Assembly: GCF_000340215.1 (NCBI RefSeq)
Contig: NW_006921534.1
Coordinates: forward strand, 6,313,450 to 6,377,449
Reading direction: 5' to 3'
Origin: Pseudocercospora fijiensis CIRAD86
Lineage: Eukaryota > Ascomycota > Dothideomycetes > Mycosphaerellales > Mycosphaerellaceae
Length of the DNA stretch: 64,000 nt
Made by a program: the position numbers and the translations under genes. This document shows, piece after piece, positions 41,417 to 52,621 of this stretch. The notes under the pieces are model-generated. The model had not been told where the DNA came from, searched no databases, and was given only the letters and a program-made list of their open reading frames with translations. Positions within the stretch are counted from its first letter, which is position 1; each line of letters begins with the position of its first letter.

Positions 41417-44086
41417 CTAGAAGCTCATACTGATGCCCCTACGGGTTCTCATCGTTGCTTCCACGACCAAGCTGCCCATCGCGACTTGAAAGGCATCTGG
41501 TATAGCGTATTTGAAGCCGCTGCCATCGCCAGGAAGTCCGCGCTGGACGCTCATGACCGAGATCATGTGCCTGGAAGTAATCAGTATCCACTCGTGAATC
41601 TGCTACGACCGAAACGCCGAGCACTGGGATGTCCGGTCCGTGGAGCGTAGTCGTGTTGAACTTACATGATTCCAAGCTGCTCACCCTTGCGCTTCGCCAG
41701 CAGCCTACCAGTCTTGACCAAATTCTTGACCTCTCTTCCGTTGAGATCGAGCTCGGCAAGGTCGAAAAGCTGGTCTTCGGTAATCGCGCTATGATTATTC
41801 GGAAAGTCCTCTGAAGGTCGCACGAAGGTACGCCAGATATGGCGCCGTGTCTGGAAATCAAGCTTGGGATAATCGATAGCAAGATTGATGCGGCTGCGGA
41901 AGGCGAGATCGAATGTCTCTACGCGATTGGTGGTGAGAAACATACAACCTTGATAGTACTCCAGCATGCGGAGGAAGACTAGGTAAGGAACGTCAGCTGG
42001 GAGATGACACAAGCGCAGGATAAGAGCTGGCTTGGAACGGCAGTCGCTCGATGCGAGATTGTCATCGTGGTGCGACGATGTGGGACGAGAGCTCCGTGGC
42101 AGAGTGATGGAAGTTCAGATGATTGAATTGGACACGGATCGCGTGGAACACGGAAGAGAACTTACTCGAGACAAGGCGATTCCGGTGAATATCAGTGATT
42201 TGCCGCTGTTCGAGAAATACATCTGCTTCGTCAAGAAGTAGGACAGCTCCCCACTTGGCGCAGATATCGAGAACGTCCTGCAGATTGTACCTGTGGTCAA
42301 AGGTCAGCTCGCGGCAATGGTTCAGGGCCCACGTGAGGCACAACTGCAGCAATAGAGATGACGATCTCAGCCTCTCTAGGGAGACAGAGTCACTTGCAGT
42401 TGCGCTCCAAGAGACGAGAGTCACTTACTCGATGGTCTCAGCATCAAAGCCAAGCTGACCAGCACTCATGGCATATAACGGCACCTGCATCTCTTCAGCC
42501 ACAGCTTCAGCTGTGAGTGTCTTGCCAAGACCTGGAGCGCCATGCAGCAGGATGACCATGCCCTTGCCTTTGCCCTCAACAATGTCGTCGAAATCGTCTC
42601 CTCGATTCAGATGGCTGTCGACAAAGGCGAGGATCAGCTCTTTGTAATCATGCGGAAGGAAGAGCCGCTTGAACGCTGCTTTGCTGAAATTGATCTCGCC
42701 AACGCCGTCTACCTCAAACTTGGCCCACTGCTTGGATGTGAGACAATACCCCTTGACAATGTTCGTACAGAGTCTATAATGGTGATCCTTGAGTTCTGCT
42801 GCATGCGATTTCTCGGCGCCTTTGTTAATGATGGTTGGCGTCGATCTACCTGTGTAAGACGAGTCGAAGCTGAATGGATCGTAGCGATTGGAGGGTGCCT
42901 TGGTTGGCTTGTCAGCAGTAGTGGTAGCCTTGTAGAGCGGCTCCAGCGTTTCTTGTCCATTTTTGGTCCCATAAAGGTCCGGATCGATGACAATGCGGCC
43001 GTTTGTAACCATGCGAGGCCGCTTTTGCTGCTCAATGACGGTGACGATGCCCGTGTAGGACTTGTACTGCCATCCTGACAAGTCTGCAAATCTTCTGCCT
43101 CGCGCGATTGCTTCTTCTATCAGGGCATCGCGACGCGGATGAAGCGCAACAGGGACAACTTCGAGCTCATCAATTGTCCCGAAGCCCTCGAAGCTATCTA
43201 TTCCCAGCGTCACGGCCTGGTAGCCGAAGAACCTGCCGTTGTAGTTGACACATTTGCTTGTAAGAAGAAGAGCCTCGCCGCCAGGGATCAGTTCGTACTT
43301 CGTGTCTTGATTTGTGAACAGGCGGCCGTCTTCCGGGGTAGTGATCTCGCAATCGGGTTCGAAAATCATCCAGAGTCGCTTGAAGTCGACTCTATTCTGC
43401 TTCAAGATGTCTCGCTTCTGTTGGACAAGGGGCGCTACAACTGGCTCAAGGATATGATGAAGCAGCTCGAAGTGCTGCTTCTCGAGACCTCCTTCGAGTC
43501 CGTCCACGCAAGCAAGGTATCTGTCCCAGCGATGAAGGAACTCATGGAACGGGTGCTTAAAGGTGAGGTCCTTCATCGTGGTGCAGACCTCGCGCGAGCC
43601 TTCGAAGACATGGTCAAGAAGCTTCCGCAGAATCGGGCTTTGGACCGTGACAGAGTGAAGTTGAAGACCGTCGTCAGACTCGGTGCTCATCTGACGACGA
43701 ACCTGCAAAGCATCGCGTTAGCTGAATCGGCTCTTAATCACATGTGACTCCATACACGATGGCTGAGACAAGTATGACACGCGCAACGGCGGGCAGTGCA
43801 GTCTCGGTACAAGGGAGTTGATCTCACTTACCACAAGCGCGTATTTCGAGTTCTTTGGATGATTAGCTTTGTCATTCTCGGCGTCTCCCTTCCATTGTGT
43901 CCAGGGCTTTGTGAAGTCCTCGCGATAGAGCTGACGAATGTCGGCCTCGAGGCCGATTTCCTTCTTCTTGATCTTGTCTCCTTCTTCGACTGGATCCAAG
44001 CCTTCTCTCAAATCGTCCTCAGTACCCACTGCTGGCAGACTCGGCTGAGGATACATGTCGTAGTTCAGGTCATTGAAGTCGTCCAT
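41417..44086 (-). CDS. AAA+ ATPase with large N-terminal domain (DUF7025-like)
   Basis: Five exons (43832-44086, 42429-43702, 42166-42290, 41666-41978, 41417-41570) sum to 706 residues in phase. Donors are GTAAGT-like throughout; intron 3 is the longest at 187 nt. The N-terminal two thirds match the plan of fungal AAA proteins with a DUF7025-type region (G-R-L-F-T-N-Q-D...Y-E-L-I-P-G-G-E-A). Walker A GAPGLGKT lies near residue 470 and Walker B L-L-L-D-E-A-D-V-F near 526. Sensor T-T-N-R-V-E-T-F-D and an F-R-S-R-I arginine finger follow. The ATPase core resembles the BCS1/CDC48-like classical AAA group; no membrane segment is seen. Such genes are numerous in Pezizomycotina and mostly uncharacterised. 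It is divergent from the inositol phosphatase gene. Confidence 0.88.
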
Positions 44087-44586
44087 GCTCGGCGCTCCCG
44101 AGTTGAGATGGAAACGTGCACTTGTCAGCAGTGCAATGAAGGATCTTGGTCTGTTTGACAACAAACGGAAGTAGAGGAGGCAGAAATGAGCTCTGCATGT
44201 CGGAGGCTCCACGCCAGTAACGAACGTGCAGCTGCAGCTTGCCGCTCTGCGTGCGGCCTCACTCACCGGTCAGCCCTCCAATCATCAGTTTCACGACACC
44301 TCCAAGGCAGCGATATCATGCCTGCGACGCAGAACATAGCGTCAGACCTTGCCTTGGCCTGCTCGACGACGAGAGAGCATGTGGCACTGGAGATGGTCAT
44401 TGTATGAAGGTGGAAGCCGGAGCACAGGAGGAAATCAGATGCAGGAAGCCGGAGTTGGCTCCGACTCCGACCCCTGTGAACATCCACTTGGCGACGGCAA
44501 GGACAATGACGTCTGGCATAAACATCTTTCGACTACTCACACTTGCCGATCACATCTCTATGTCTTGACGACGACATGACCTCAAA
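44087..44586. promoter_or_regulatory. Divergent promoter region, AAA ATPase / inositol phosphatase
   Basis: 500 bp between the two starts. The AAA frame is open upstream to 44,266, but the M-D-D-F start at 44,086 gives the better N-terminus. No specific binding site was identified. Confidence 0.5.
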
Positions 44587-45927
44587 ATGGCCGATATCAG
44601 CTCCCTGTTCACCACCTTCAATTGTGGGCGGCAAGAGGTCAATGTCGACTACTTCGCAGCGTCACTCTCAGGCAGCTTCACCAATGCCACCCTGCCGCCA
44701 GACCTGATCGTCCTCGCCCTCCAAGAAATTTCTCCCATTGGATTCGCGTTTCTGGGCGGCTCTCTGCTCACACCGTACTTCTCGAAGCTAGCAGAAGCAG
44801 TCTTCAAATCCGTCGACGGGAGATATGGCAAAAATGCAGACTACGAACATGTCATCACGCGTAACGCTGGAATGACGGCGATCATGATGTTTGCGAGGAA
44901 GAGCTTCAGAGACAGCATACAACGGATCGAGGAGGCAGACACCGGGGTGGGTGTCTGGGAGATGGGCAACAAGGGCGCAGTCGGAATTAGACTCGGTCTC
45001 GAAGACGATGTGCTGCTGACCTATGTCGCTGCCCATCTGGCTCCTATGGAGACGCGGTGGGAACGGAGGAATGAGGACTGGAAAAATATCTGCGAAAACC
45101 TGGTCTTTGAGCCTAGTGCGGCAAGCGGCAGGATGGCAGCATCGTCGGAGCAGCAGCCCTTGCTTTCTCGCAGCGGGAACGAGAATGGAGGCCACCATAC
45201 AATTTTCTCGCCTCCATCTTATGTCTTCGTGGCTGGCGACTTGAATTACCGGACTTCTGATGTGCAGCCACAACCTAAAGACTATGAGTCCTGGCCGCAT
45301 CCTCTGACCTCAAACCCAGACGAGGTGGACTTCAAAGAGCTGCTGACGCAAGACCAATTGACTCGCGAGATGGCGAACGACCAGACGCTGCAGAATCTTG
45401 CGGAGGCGCCAATCACGTTTGCGCCGACCTATAAGTATTCTTCGAAGGCTCAGACTCTAGCATCCGACAGCTCCCAGACCATCGCAAAGGCCATCCAAGA
45501 CGAGCCAAGCAGTAGCTCGGAGGCCTTTCCAGGGCTCCAAATCGAAAGCGTGCAGGCCCAGAATTGGTTGTGGGCGAAGCATCGGATCCCGTCTTGGTGT
45601 GACAGAATTCTGTATCTTGCTACAGCTCCTCCGCAAGTGCACTCCTACAAAGCCTTGCCTGTGCAGCCCACCAGCGACCACAGGCCTGTGAGCCTGGCGT
45701 TCTCAATCCCCCGGAAGCCGATACAGCAGAGCCAACAAGCCATCTCAACGTTCAAGATTCGGGAGGACTGGAAACAGAGACGAGCTGCAGCACAACGATA
45801 CGAGCTAGCTGTCGGTCTTGGAGCATACCTGACACTGACTGGTCAAGGGGAAGCCTTACTTGCTGGTACCATCATCGGCATAGTTGGCGGCTACCTTGTG
45901 CTTTCTGCCTTGCTTGGTTCCACTTGA
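44587..45927 (+). CDS. INP54: Inositol polyphosphate 5-phosphatase, tail-anchored (INP54-like)
   Basis: An intronless frame of 446 residues. The N-terminus F-N-C-G-R-Q-E and A-L-Q-E-I start the endonuclease/phosphatase fold. G-D-L-N-Y-R (about residue 217), P-S-W-C-D-R-I-L (about 335) and S-D-H-R-P-V (about 361) are the signature boxes of the 5-phosphatases that remove the 5-phosphate of PI(4,5)P2. A hydrophobic segment near residues 415-440, G-T-I-I-G-I-V-G-G-Y-L-V-L-S-A, followed by only a few residues, is a tail anchor. Yeast Inp54 is an ER tail-anchored member and the overall layout agrees. A Ser/Glu/Gln-rich insert is present at about 175-205. Confidence 0.9.
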   Translation: MADISSLFTTFNCGRQEVNVDYFAASLSGSFTNATLPPDLIVLALQEISPIGFAFLGGSLLTPYFSKLAEAVFKSVDGRYGKNADYEHVITRNAGMTAIMMFARKSFRDSIQRIEEADTGVGVWEMGNKGAVGIRLGLEDDVLLTYVAAHLAPMETRWERRNEDWKNICENLVFEPSAASGRMAASSEQQPLLSRSGNENGGHHTIFSPPSYVFVAGDLNYRTSDVQPQPKDYESWPHPLTSNPDEVDFKELLTQDQLTREMANDQTLQNLAEAPITFAPTYKYSSKAQTLASDSSQTIAKAIQDEPSSSSEAFPGLQIESVQAQNWLWAKHRIPSWCDRILYLATAPPQVHSYKALPVQPTSDHRPVSLAFSIPRKPIQQSQQAISTFKIREDWKQRRAAAQRYELAVGLGAYLTLTGQGEALLAGTIIGIVGGYLVLSALLGST

Positions 45928-47825
45928 GATTGGGGCTGCAGTCAGATAGGATAGTCATACCGTTCTGTTCTTTCACGACATTCTGATGCCTCGTGAGACC
46001 TGAATCTAATTGGTGTTGGCTATTCTCGCAGAGCCAAGCACCGGCAAAGTCGTACCCACTTGGGACTATACATCCGTCCAAGTCTACGGCACTGCAGCAG
46101 TTTACTACGACGGCAAGTCCGACGAAACGAAATCGTCTTGAGAGATCAGCTTCACGCTCTAACCTTACATTCCGAGAAGGATGTGGGGAAGGCGAGGCTT
46201 AGAAGGTTGAAGATGCGCCTGGAAGCTATGTCGAGCTTCTCATGAAAAAACATCATTGGATTGACATCGAGGCCACAAGATCCGAGGGAAGAATGAAGAT
46301 GAGTCAGGACAAGCGCGTGAAGGACCGGATCGGTGTTGCGGAGGGATTTGAGAGTATAGGGACTGAAGCTGGGAGGCCAGGACTTATGCTGAGGCTTTTG
46401 ACGAGAAAAAGGAGATCAGACGGTAACAGAGGGTCGCTGCTCACGTGGAGCTGGCCCTGTAACGTGATGCGATAGACGATGAATTATGAATTTCTCCTCA
46501 GGCCGTTTTCAGCGCGCCATGCCTCTTGCTTTGCTATATCTTCCAGATCCGCAAGCTTTTCGGTGCTGAGAGGCGGCATCTCAACACGCTCGAATGGAAG
46601 CGCTCGTGAACTACACCTTTCACTGCCCACACCACGGTCGTGTCGTCGCTGTCGCCAACACCGAGTACGTGGGCGCCACGATAACGGCCATTCTACTCGC
46701 AAAGTCGCGCTCGCGGCGCTCTGCACACGATGATCGAGTCGCTGGAATGAGAATGCATAATGGACGAACCGGACTTGGTGATTTCGTTCCATCTCGAGAG
46801 AAGATGGTCGGCGCCCTAATAATGCCGATGCTGCTGGCAGCACGCGGGCTAGGCGACTCGAGATGTTTAGAATGCATGGCCTCCAGTGACCAGCACATGC
46901 ATGTGCTAGACAGCTGATGGCCTAAGAGAAGAGTCAGCATTACGAGGGCGGGCGATACATACCCTTCGCCGTCGTGTTGGGTGGTTTACTCGCTCGTTCG
47001 CCGTCGTGTTGGTTTGCTCGCTCGCTGCGTGGTAGGTTGGGTTTTCTCGCTCGCCGGCCTGGACATCGAATTTCTACATCGCCCAAGTTCCCTTTTCCGT
47101 TCTCCCCAACGCCAAGCGCATCGCAATCAAGATCACCGACGAGAAGTGCTCTCATTACCGAGTCCTTACTCCGGGATCTGTCGCCGCAAGAAGACGTCGT
47201 GTATTTCAGTCTCGAACCGCACCCATATCCGAGGACTCCAGACAAAGCGAGCCGAAACAAGCTGTCAGGTCCGTCGAGGTGCTGAGTCCTACTCTTTTCC
47301 CACCTGAACCTGCCAGGCGTACTCGGAGTACTGTGCCGTTCCCAAAGCGCCTCTGCCTGAGAGGGATCGCGATGGGGATGGGAGGGCGGGGTGGTGGTGG
47401 AAGGGAGGGGGGGGGGGGGGAGTAGAATTTTTGTGTGATGGTGGGGAGAGAAGGGGAGAGAGTGGGCCGTTGAAGAGTTTTTGAGGGCGAGGGCGAGGGT
47501 GAAGATTTGGTCTTGGCCGTTTGAACTTCACATGCAGGGTCTCAAACGGCGAGACTTCACTTGGGGCTTTCCAGGCAGGTACGAAGTTTCGAGACATTAT
47601 GCTTGGCATTCTCTGGCGGCATGAGGCACTGTCCATGGGCGTATACTGATGACCTATTCAACAGCGCTCGCTAAAGTGTACGTGTAAAGGAAGTTCTCGG
47701 CATGTGTGAGAAGCTTCTTCGTCTCTGCAGCTTCACATGATGCTCGGGCCGTCCCACACCATCTCCAAGCTGCCCATTGACGAGCGATGAACAACTTCTT
47801 CCCCGTCACACTCACCAAACGCAGA
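45928..47825. other. 1.9-kb region with only weak candidates
   Basis: On the minus strand, a tail reading V-E-M-P-P-L-S-T-E-K-L-A-D-L-E-D-I-A-K-Q and ending before TAA at 46,484 looks like the end of a real helical protein. Its upstream exon is unclear, although an ATG at about 46,691 in another phase (M-A-V-I-V-A-P-T-Y-S-V-L) is a candidate. A Ser/Pro-rich plus frame at about 47,075-47,285 and a minus frame at 47,289-47,636 (with a proline run from a G tract near 47,409-47,420) are also open. None is supported enough to list as a gene. Confidence 0.3.
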
Positions 47826-48739
47826 ATGACTGATTCTGAAGGCAGAGTTCCAAGCCCTGCAAGCGAGCTTGCCAACTTGTCAGCAGAGTCCCGCGATTTC
47901 CTAGCGCAGACGGCGTTGAGGTGAGGCCTCCAACTTTGCTTCGTCCATCGTCACTAATTCGAGAAAGTCTTCTTTCGGACCCACAGTGGGCGGATTTCAA
48001 ACTGGAGTGTGGTGGGAAGACGTGGTATGTCAACAAGGCATGGCTCTGCACCAAGTCGACTCTGTTCGCCAGGTTTTGCGAGAACAGCACCAGTGCAACC
48101 GTCGCCAGTTTCGCGGAACCTCAAGTCCCCAGCGCCATCGATGCCGTCGTCCGCTATCTGCGCTCTGGCGATTACGACGAAGACGATTATGACGACGCCG
48201 ACTTCGAGGTCGTAGAAGACTCTTCCCCGGTTCTTTTCAACGCATACGTCGTGCAGACCGCTTGCGAGCTAGAGCTCGAGGGCCTTGCTCGCATTGCGGC
48301 CCGCAAGTTTATGAAACTGGCAAAAGAGGAGATTCTGCGACCGCACTATGTCGTGCTCATTCGCGAGGTCTATGGCAGTGACGATACTCTCGGAAACCTG
48401 AGGCCCTGGATCACAGATGCGTGCAAACCACATGCAGAGAAGATCCTCGGGCCAGAAGCTTGGCTGAGACCTAGTGAGATGTTCGATTTCCGTCATCTGC
48501 GCGCTGTTGCGGTGGAGATCGAACAATTTGCATCAGACCTCAGCAAAACAATGCCGAAGCCGGCACCGTGTGGACATGATTGTTTGCAGCTCGGATGTTG
48601 CCAGAAATGGCACTCATGCCTTTGCGAGAAGTGCCGGAATGAGGTAACGATGAAGGGGATGGTCCTGCGCAAGAATTTGATGGTCCATTGTCCAAATTGT
48701 GGCGCTGGAGGGTGTACCGTGAAGGCCGTTGAAATTTGA
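47826..48739 (+). CDS. BTB/POZ protein with C-terminal cysteine-rich segment
   Basis: Exons 47826-47920 and 47968-48739 (47-nt intron, GTGAGG...GAAAG with CTAAT branch) give 288 residues beginning M-T-D-S-E-G-R-V-P. The BTB-like part reads W-A-D-F-K-L-E-C-G-G...W-Y-V-N-K-A-W-L-C-T-K-S-T-L-F-A-R-F. An acidic D-Y-D-E-D-D-Y-D-D insert (about residue 115) replaces a loop common in this family. The last 60 residues contain C-G-H-D-C, C-C-Q-K-W-H, C-L-C-E-K-C and H-C-P-N-C-G-A-G-G-C, enough ligands for two zinc sites. The intron is inferred from phase; an alternative acceptor at the nearby GAG would break the frame. The role may be a ubiquitin-ligase adaptor, by analogy only. Confidence 0.75.
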
Positions 48740-48929
48740 TCTGGGAGCCCGAAGTCGTTTTGCTCCAAGGTGGCAATTTGGGAGAAATTGGGAACTGATG
48801 CCTCGGTGTGCTGCTTGTCAGAGAGGGTTCCAGCATCGGTGTTGATGTAGAAAGATCTTCTGAAAGACAGGAGACCAGCGCGGGATCTTGCTGTCCATAC
48901 ACTGTCATCTTTGAGTGTCTGGCGCTCGC
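48740..48929. other. Convergent 3' region
   Basis: 190 bp between convergent stops; nothing else seen. Confidence 0.4.
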
Positions 48930-49391
48930 CTACGTTGCGAGATCTTTCAAACCCCTCGCTCCCTCAAAACTCGTAATAAACCACCGTCCCTCAACACGTT
49001 TAAACCCAACAGTCCCCGTACTCCAAATCGTCACATCATCATAAAAACCCTTCGCCATTCCTGTCCAGAAAAGCGTAGCAGTCCCCTTCTTCTCATCCGC
49101 ACAAGGCACAAGCTCTGAAAGTCCTATCTTCAACTGCGGATTTTCTTTGAAAGCTTGCGCATACATTTCACGAAGGCCTGCAGGTCCATTCGACGATAAT
49201 CGGGGATCGATCCGTCCGACAACGTCCTCGCTCACTCGTGTCCAGACTAGGATTTTGGGATCGAGGTCGCGTTGATTGACTGCGTCGACGAATAGTCGGA
49301 GTAGTTTCTCGAGCTGGAGCTCGGTAGGCATGGCGTCCAGTTCGGCATCGGTCAGGGGGGTTGCTGGGCCGGAGTGTCCATCATCTGCCAT
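48930..49391 (-). CDS. Small soluble protein, possible NTF2/SnoaL-like fold
   Basis: A 153-residue intronless frame starts M-A-D-D-G-H-S-G-P-A-T-P. The layout is an N-terminal helix pair (L-E-K-L-L-R-L-F-V-D-A-V-N-Q-R-D), then strand-like stretches with V-G-R-I-D-P-R-L, F-W-T-G-M-A-K-G-F and V-E-G-R-W-F-I-T-S-F-E-G. The helix-helix-sheet order and the R-W-x-I final strand resemble NTF2/SnoaL-like proteins, which is a guess from pattern only. It has no signal peptide or membrane segment. A catalytic role is not evident. Confidence 0.65.
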   Translation of the reverse strand: MADDGHSGPATPLTDAELDAMPTELQLEKLLRLFVDAVNQRDLDPKILVWTRVSEDVVGRIDPRLSSNGPAGLREMYAQAFKENPQLKIGLSELVPCADEKKGTATLFWTGMAKGFYDDVTIWSTGTVGFKRVEGRWFITSFEGARGLKDLAT

Positions 49392-49588
49392 TCTCGACGA
49401 CGTGCGTGGTGAAAATGAGCTTCCGGGAACTGCGTCAAATGTTTCAGAGGGAGGATTCAGATCCTTGAAAGGCTGGAACAGAGGAAGAAAAAGGTGGTAT
49501 GACTTGTGGAGCGGTAGTTCTTCGGGACTTGAGCTCGATCTGTATGCTTATTTCTCGTATGTAATGCTTGAATTTGTAGGCGAGGGGC

Positions 49589-51457
49589 TCATGCCTCGTC
49601 TTCATCCTCCTCAGGCTCCACCTCAACGCAACCACTGATATCAATTCTATCTCCTGGTGCCGATTGTGAGACGTACTTGACAAACTTCACAGTACCTTCA
49701 TCTCTAAGCACCAGGCTGAAGGTGTTCCAATTTGCAGGATTGCTGAACAAGATTCCGTCGTCTTCATCATCGCCTGCCGCCTGATATACTGCTGGATCTG
49801 CCTTCTTCTTGGTGGCAGACCGACGCTGACCTGCACCCGTCTGAGATTGGACATTCGCTGGAATGGTCACCCCATCTTCAGAACCATCATCATCCGGAAT
49901 ATCGCTAACCATATACATCTCGTAGCCACCGACATTATCCTCCTCTTCTGCCTCTGTCTTGTTGGCATTCCCATCCTCTCCGTTCTCATCCTCGGCAGCT
50001 TCATCGGCGGCCCAGCCTTTGGTGGGCGTCAGACACAGTGTGTACTCCAGTTGTGTATTCTCTCCTTCATAGCCTCGCGCCAGCTGGTAATCTAGACCCT
50101 TGCGGAATCGTCTAGCAATGGCTTGACTTCGCCGAAGGGCCAAGCCTGTGACTAGTGCGAGCCATTTCCGGAATGCCAAGCTTGGGAGGAAGACATCGAG
50201 TAGCTTGCGTAAAGGGGGCAAATCTTCACTGGATCCAGATGGCTTTTGGGCATGCAGATACTGATAGCGGTCCTTGTGTGGCGGGCGAGATGTTGACCAG
50301 GCGAGTCCATCTAGGCCAGTTCCGTCCAGTGACTCCTTTAGGGCCTTGGAAAACTTCTCACTGAGGAAGTTGGTGAGCTGCAGAATTGACTCATCCGTGA
50401 AGATATCATTCAGCTCTTCGACAGTATCTGGCGTTAGGTAATTTGGAGTCATGTAAGTGATCAAGAACTGCAGATCGTGCTCGGTAAGCTCAACTTCTTC
50501 CCCGTCGCTTTCCTTGGCTTTTGATTCCTCATCTGGAGACAACCAATTATTCTGAGGCTCGTCGAAATCGCCTGGATCGCCCATAAGTTGCCGCAAAGAG
50601 CTCTGGTCCACTAGCATACCCTCCAGTCCAGGTTCGAACCCTTCTTCTCCTTCCTGAGGAATGTGGAACCAGCCACTTATTGCCATACGTACTCGTCCCC
50701 CGTCGTCGTCGTCCTCGCCGGTGCCGCGCTTGTACACTTCCTCGACATCATGGAAGCTCTCGCCGGGTTGCACGGTGAAGAAGGAAAGCTGGTTCCAGGC
50801 CGGAGGAATGACTTTGCTCCAGTCGGATCTTGGCATTCTATATACTTTACCATTCTGGCGTTTGAATTCATCAGTTGGGTACAGTCGAAGAGCGCCGCCC
50901 CATTCTGCTTTCCATGGCTTGTCTGGATTCGTAAGATACAAAATATAGCTCACCCGCCTGGTGCCAATGACGTCGTCGTGGCAGAGCAAGTGGCATCCGG
51001 GCACATAGACATTGACAGCCATGTCGGTCTTCTGTCCGGATAGCGGGCCAGTACCAGAAACCATAGACAGCCATCCTCGGAAATCTACACTATACAGTGT
51101 ATCTCGTAGTTTCAGCAGTGATGGCAATTTCTCCAGCGCTGATGCAGGTAGGCCGTCCAAATTTGCCAAGTCTCCGGACTGGTGGATCTTGTAGATATCT
51201 GTTTCCTTCGGGGTAAAGTGGATGTTGTCCAGAATTTCGGTTCGAACAGAGCGCAGCAAGTCGTCATTGATCAAGGCGGAAACCACGGCATGCCGATATG
51301 GCTTTGACTTTGCGTACGCGTCTGCATAGCCTCTTACGGTGTCCTTGTCGAAAAGTCCTCCTCGGAAGCGTGCTCTTATACCATTTCCATCGGTGGCCTG
51401 CTTCTTGGAGTGTCCAGGTGGAGAAGAAGTTGCTGCATGTTCAGCTTTCCGCTTCAT
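49589..51457 (-). CDS. TPA1: TPA1/Ofd1-type prolyl 3,4-dihydroxylase
   Basis: An intronless frame of 622 residues from ATG 51457 (M-K-R-K-A-E-H-A); the frame is open to 51514 but that N-terminus is less natural. The N-terminal half is a 2-oxoglutarate/Fe(II) dioxygenase: C-H-D-D-V-I-G near residue 160 provides the H-x-D pair, E-S-F-H-D near 235 the distal histidine, and V-R-M-A-I-S-G-W-F the 2-oxoglutarate arginine. A second, degenerate double-stranded beta-helix half follows, as in yeast Tpa1 and fission yeast Ofd1. These hydroxylate a proline of ribosomal protein uS12; Ofd1 also controls SREBP (Sre1) stability according to oxygen. A basic N-terminus suggests nuclear entry. An acidic insert at about 465-520 is long. 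Confidence 0.93.
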   Translation of the reverse strand: MKRKAEHAATSSPPGHSKKQATDGNGIRARFRGGLFDKDTVRGYADAYAKSKPYRHAVVSALINDDLLRSVRTEILDNIHFTPKETDIYKIHQSGDLANLDGLPASALEKLPSLLKLRDTLYSVDFRGWLSMVSGTGPLSGQKTDMAVNVYVPGCHLLCHDDVIGTRRVSYILYLTNPDKPWKAEWGGALRLYPTDEFKRQNGKVYRMPRSDWSKVIPPAWNQLSFFTVQPGESFHDVEEVYKRGTGEDDDDGGRVRMAISGWFHIPQEGEEGFEPGLEGMLVDQSSLRQLMGDPGDFDEPQNNWLSPDEESKAKESDGEEVELTEHDLQFLITYMTPNYLTPDTVEELNDIFTDESILQLTNFLSEKFSKALKESLDGTGLDGLAWSTSRPPHKDRYQYLHAQKPSGSSEDLPPLRKLLDVFLPSLAFRKWLALVTGLALRRSQAIARRFRKGLDYQLARGYEGENTQLEYTLCLTPTKGWAADEAAEDENGEDGNANKTEAEEEDNVGGYEMYMVSDIPDDDGSEDGVTIPANVQSQTGAGQRRSATKKKADPAVYQAAGDDEDDGILFSNPANWNTFSLVLRDEGTVKFVKYVSQSAPGDRIDISGCVEVEPEEDEDEA

Positions 51458-51949
51458 CGTTGCTGAGAGTTCAGAGTTATTGATGCAAAGTCGAAGTATT
51501 GTTGTCAATGTCAAAAAGGAAGAGGTGAGAGCGATTGACCGAGCGCAGAAGCTGCAGGCGGCTCATTCCGCTCCGCTCCGTTCCCGTCTTGGCGGTCGAA
51601 GTGCAAGTGCAAGTGCAGCTTCTTGATGACGACAGCGAACGCCTCGCAGCTGAGGCCCCATTGCATCGACGGGAAGCTTTTGTCAACTCTGCTGATAGTG
51701 AACGGCACTTGATTCGAGTGTGGTTGAATCATCCTGAAATATTCGGCCGGTGAGGAATGCGGATGGGAGGGTGATTCGTACGGGTGGGTCTTGTGATTGT
51801 GTGTGCTCGTTCGAAAGATTCTTGGTGAAATTTCCCTACATAACTTCCTCACACCCACCCCATCCCTCACTCCTGACTTCCCTCCTCACCTCACATCTAC
51901 ACATGCCTCTTCCCAAACAAATCATGCCCCACCAATCCCTGTTCCCTCC
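51458..51949. promoter_or_regulatory. Upstream region of TPA1, CT-rich
   Basis: About 490 bp containing the TPA1 promoter; a CAAGTGCAAGTGCAAGTGCAG short repeat lies near 51,599. Then comes the start of the kinase remnant. Confidence 0.4.
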
Positions 51950-52621
51950 CGCCTCATCCGAACGTCATCGGAAAGCCATTATATATTGTGACCAAGAAGT
52001 CAGCGTTTGGTGGCAAGAATGGCGTTTACGGCTTCATCTTACCACACTATGCCAAGGAATCGCTGCGAGATCACTTGCCAGCATGTCGAGAGTCTGGCGA
52101 CTTGTCGTTTGAACGGCAATTGAAGTGGTCGAAGCAGGTCTGCTCTGCGTTGATGCACATAACATCGGAGGCGCGAGCGTTCTATTCAGACCTTCGGCCG
52201 GACAACATTCTCCTCACTGACAGCGACGGTCTGCTGTTGATTGAATCGAGCAGCGTGGGAACTGGTATGAGTGGTGTGCGCCAGAAATCAAATATCAGAT
52301 GTGTGTGAGCAGCTTACAGGAGTCATGCTCAGTGGATAATAAAGCTGCTCCTGAGCTGCATTGTGTTGCAAAGCTTCTCAAGATGTTCGAGGAAGCTGGC
52401 AAAGATGGAATCGTGATTGTTGGCAACGACTCCGCTGAGCAATCCGACATTCTCGCGGAAGTCAGGAAGGCATGGGAGGAGGAAGTGGAAACAGCAACAG
52501 CATTCTTTGCGAGCGACAGATGGCATACTGGGCAAATCGGTTGTGAAAGACCGTCTCTGCAAGAGGTGCTCGAACGGCTGCGAAATGTTGAAAGCACATA
52601 TCGCAGCGACCAAGCAGTGTA
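51950..52621 (+). pseudogene. Protein kinase-like remnant (frameshifted, lacking N-lobe)
   Basis: One plus frame (to about 52,255) reads H-P-N-V-I-G-K-P-L-Y-I-V-T, Y-A-K-E-S-L-R-D-H-L and F-Y-S-D-L-R-P-D-N-I-L-L, the last being a kinase catalytic loop with the HRD-like triplet read as Y-S-D. The following motif N-W-Y-E-W-C-A-P-E-I, the APE region, is in a different phase, so a frameshift lies near 52,250. The rest of the C-lobe continues to a stop at 52,621 (A-E-Q-S-D-I-L-A-E-V-R-K-A-W). No glycine loop or VAIK lysine and no ATG in the first frame are found. It may be a decayed gene, or an undetected tiny intron or sequencing error could explain the break. Confidence 0.62.

Noticed and set aside
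42542..43747. Two long plus frames opposite the AAA ATPase
   Set aside because: They mirror the ATPase exons, which carry Walker motifs on the other strand.
50620..50645. GGTTCGAACCC word as a tRNA B box
   Set aside because: Lies inside the TPA1 coding frame with no matching A box or cloverleaf.
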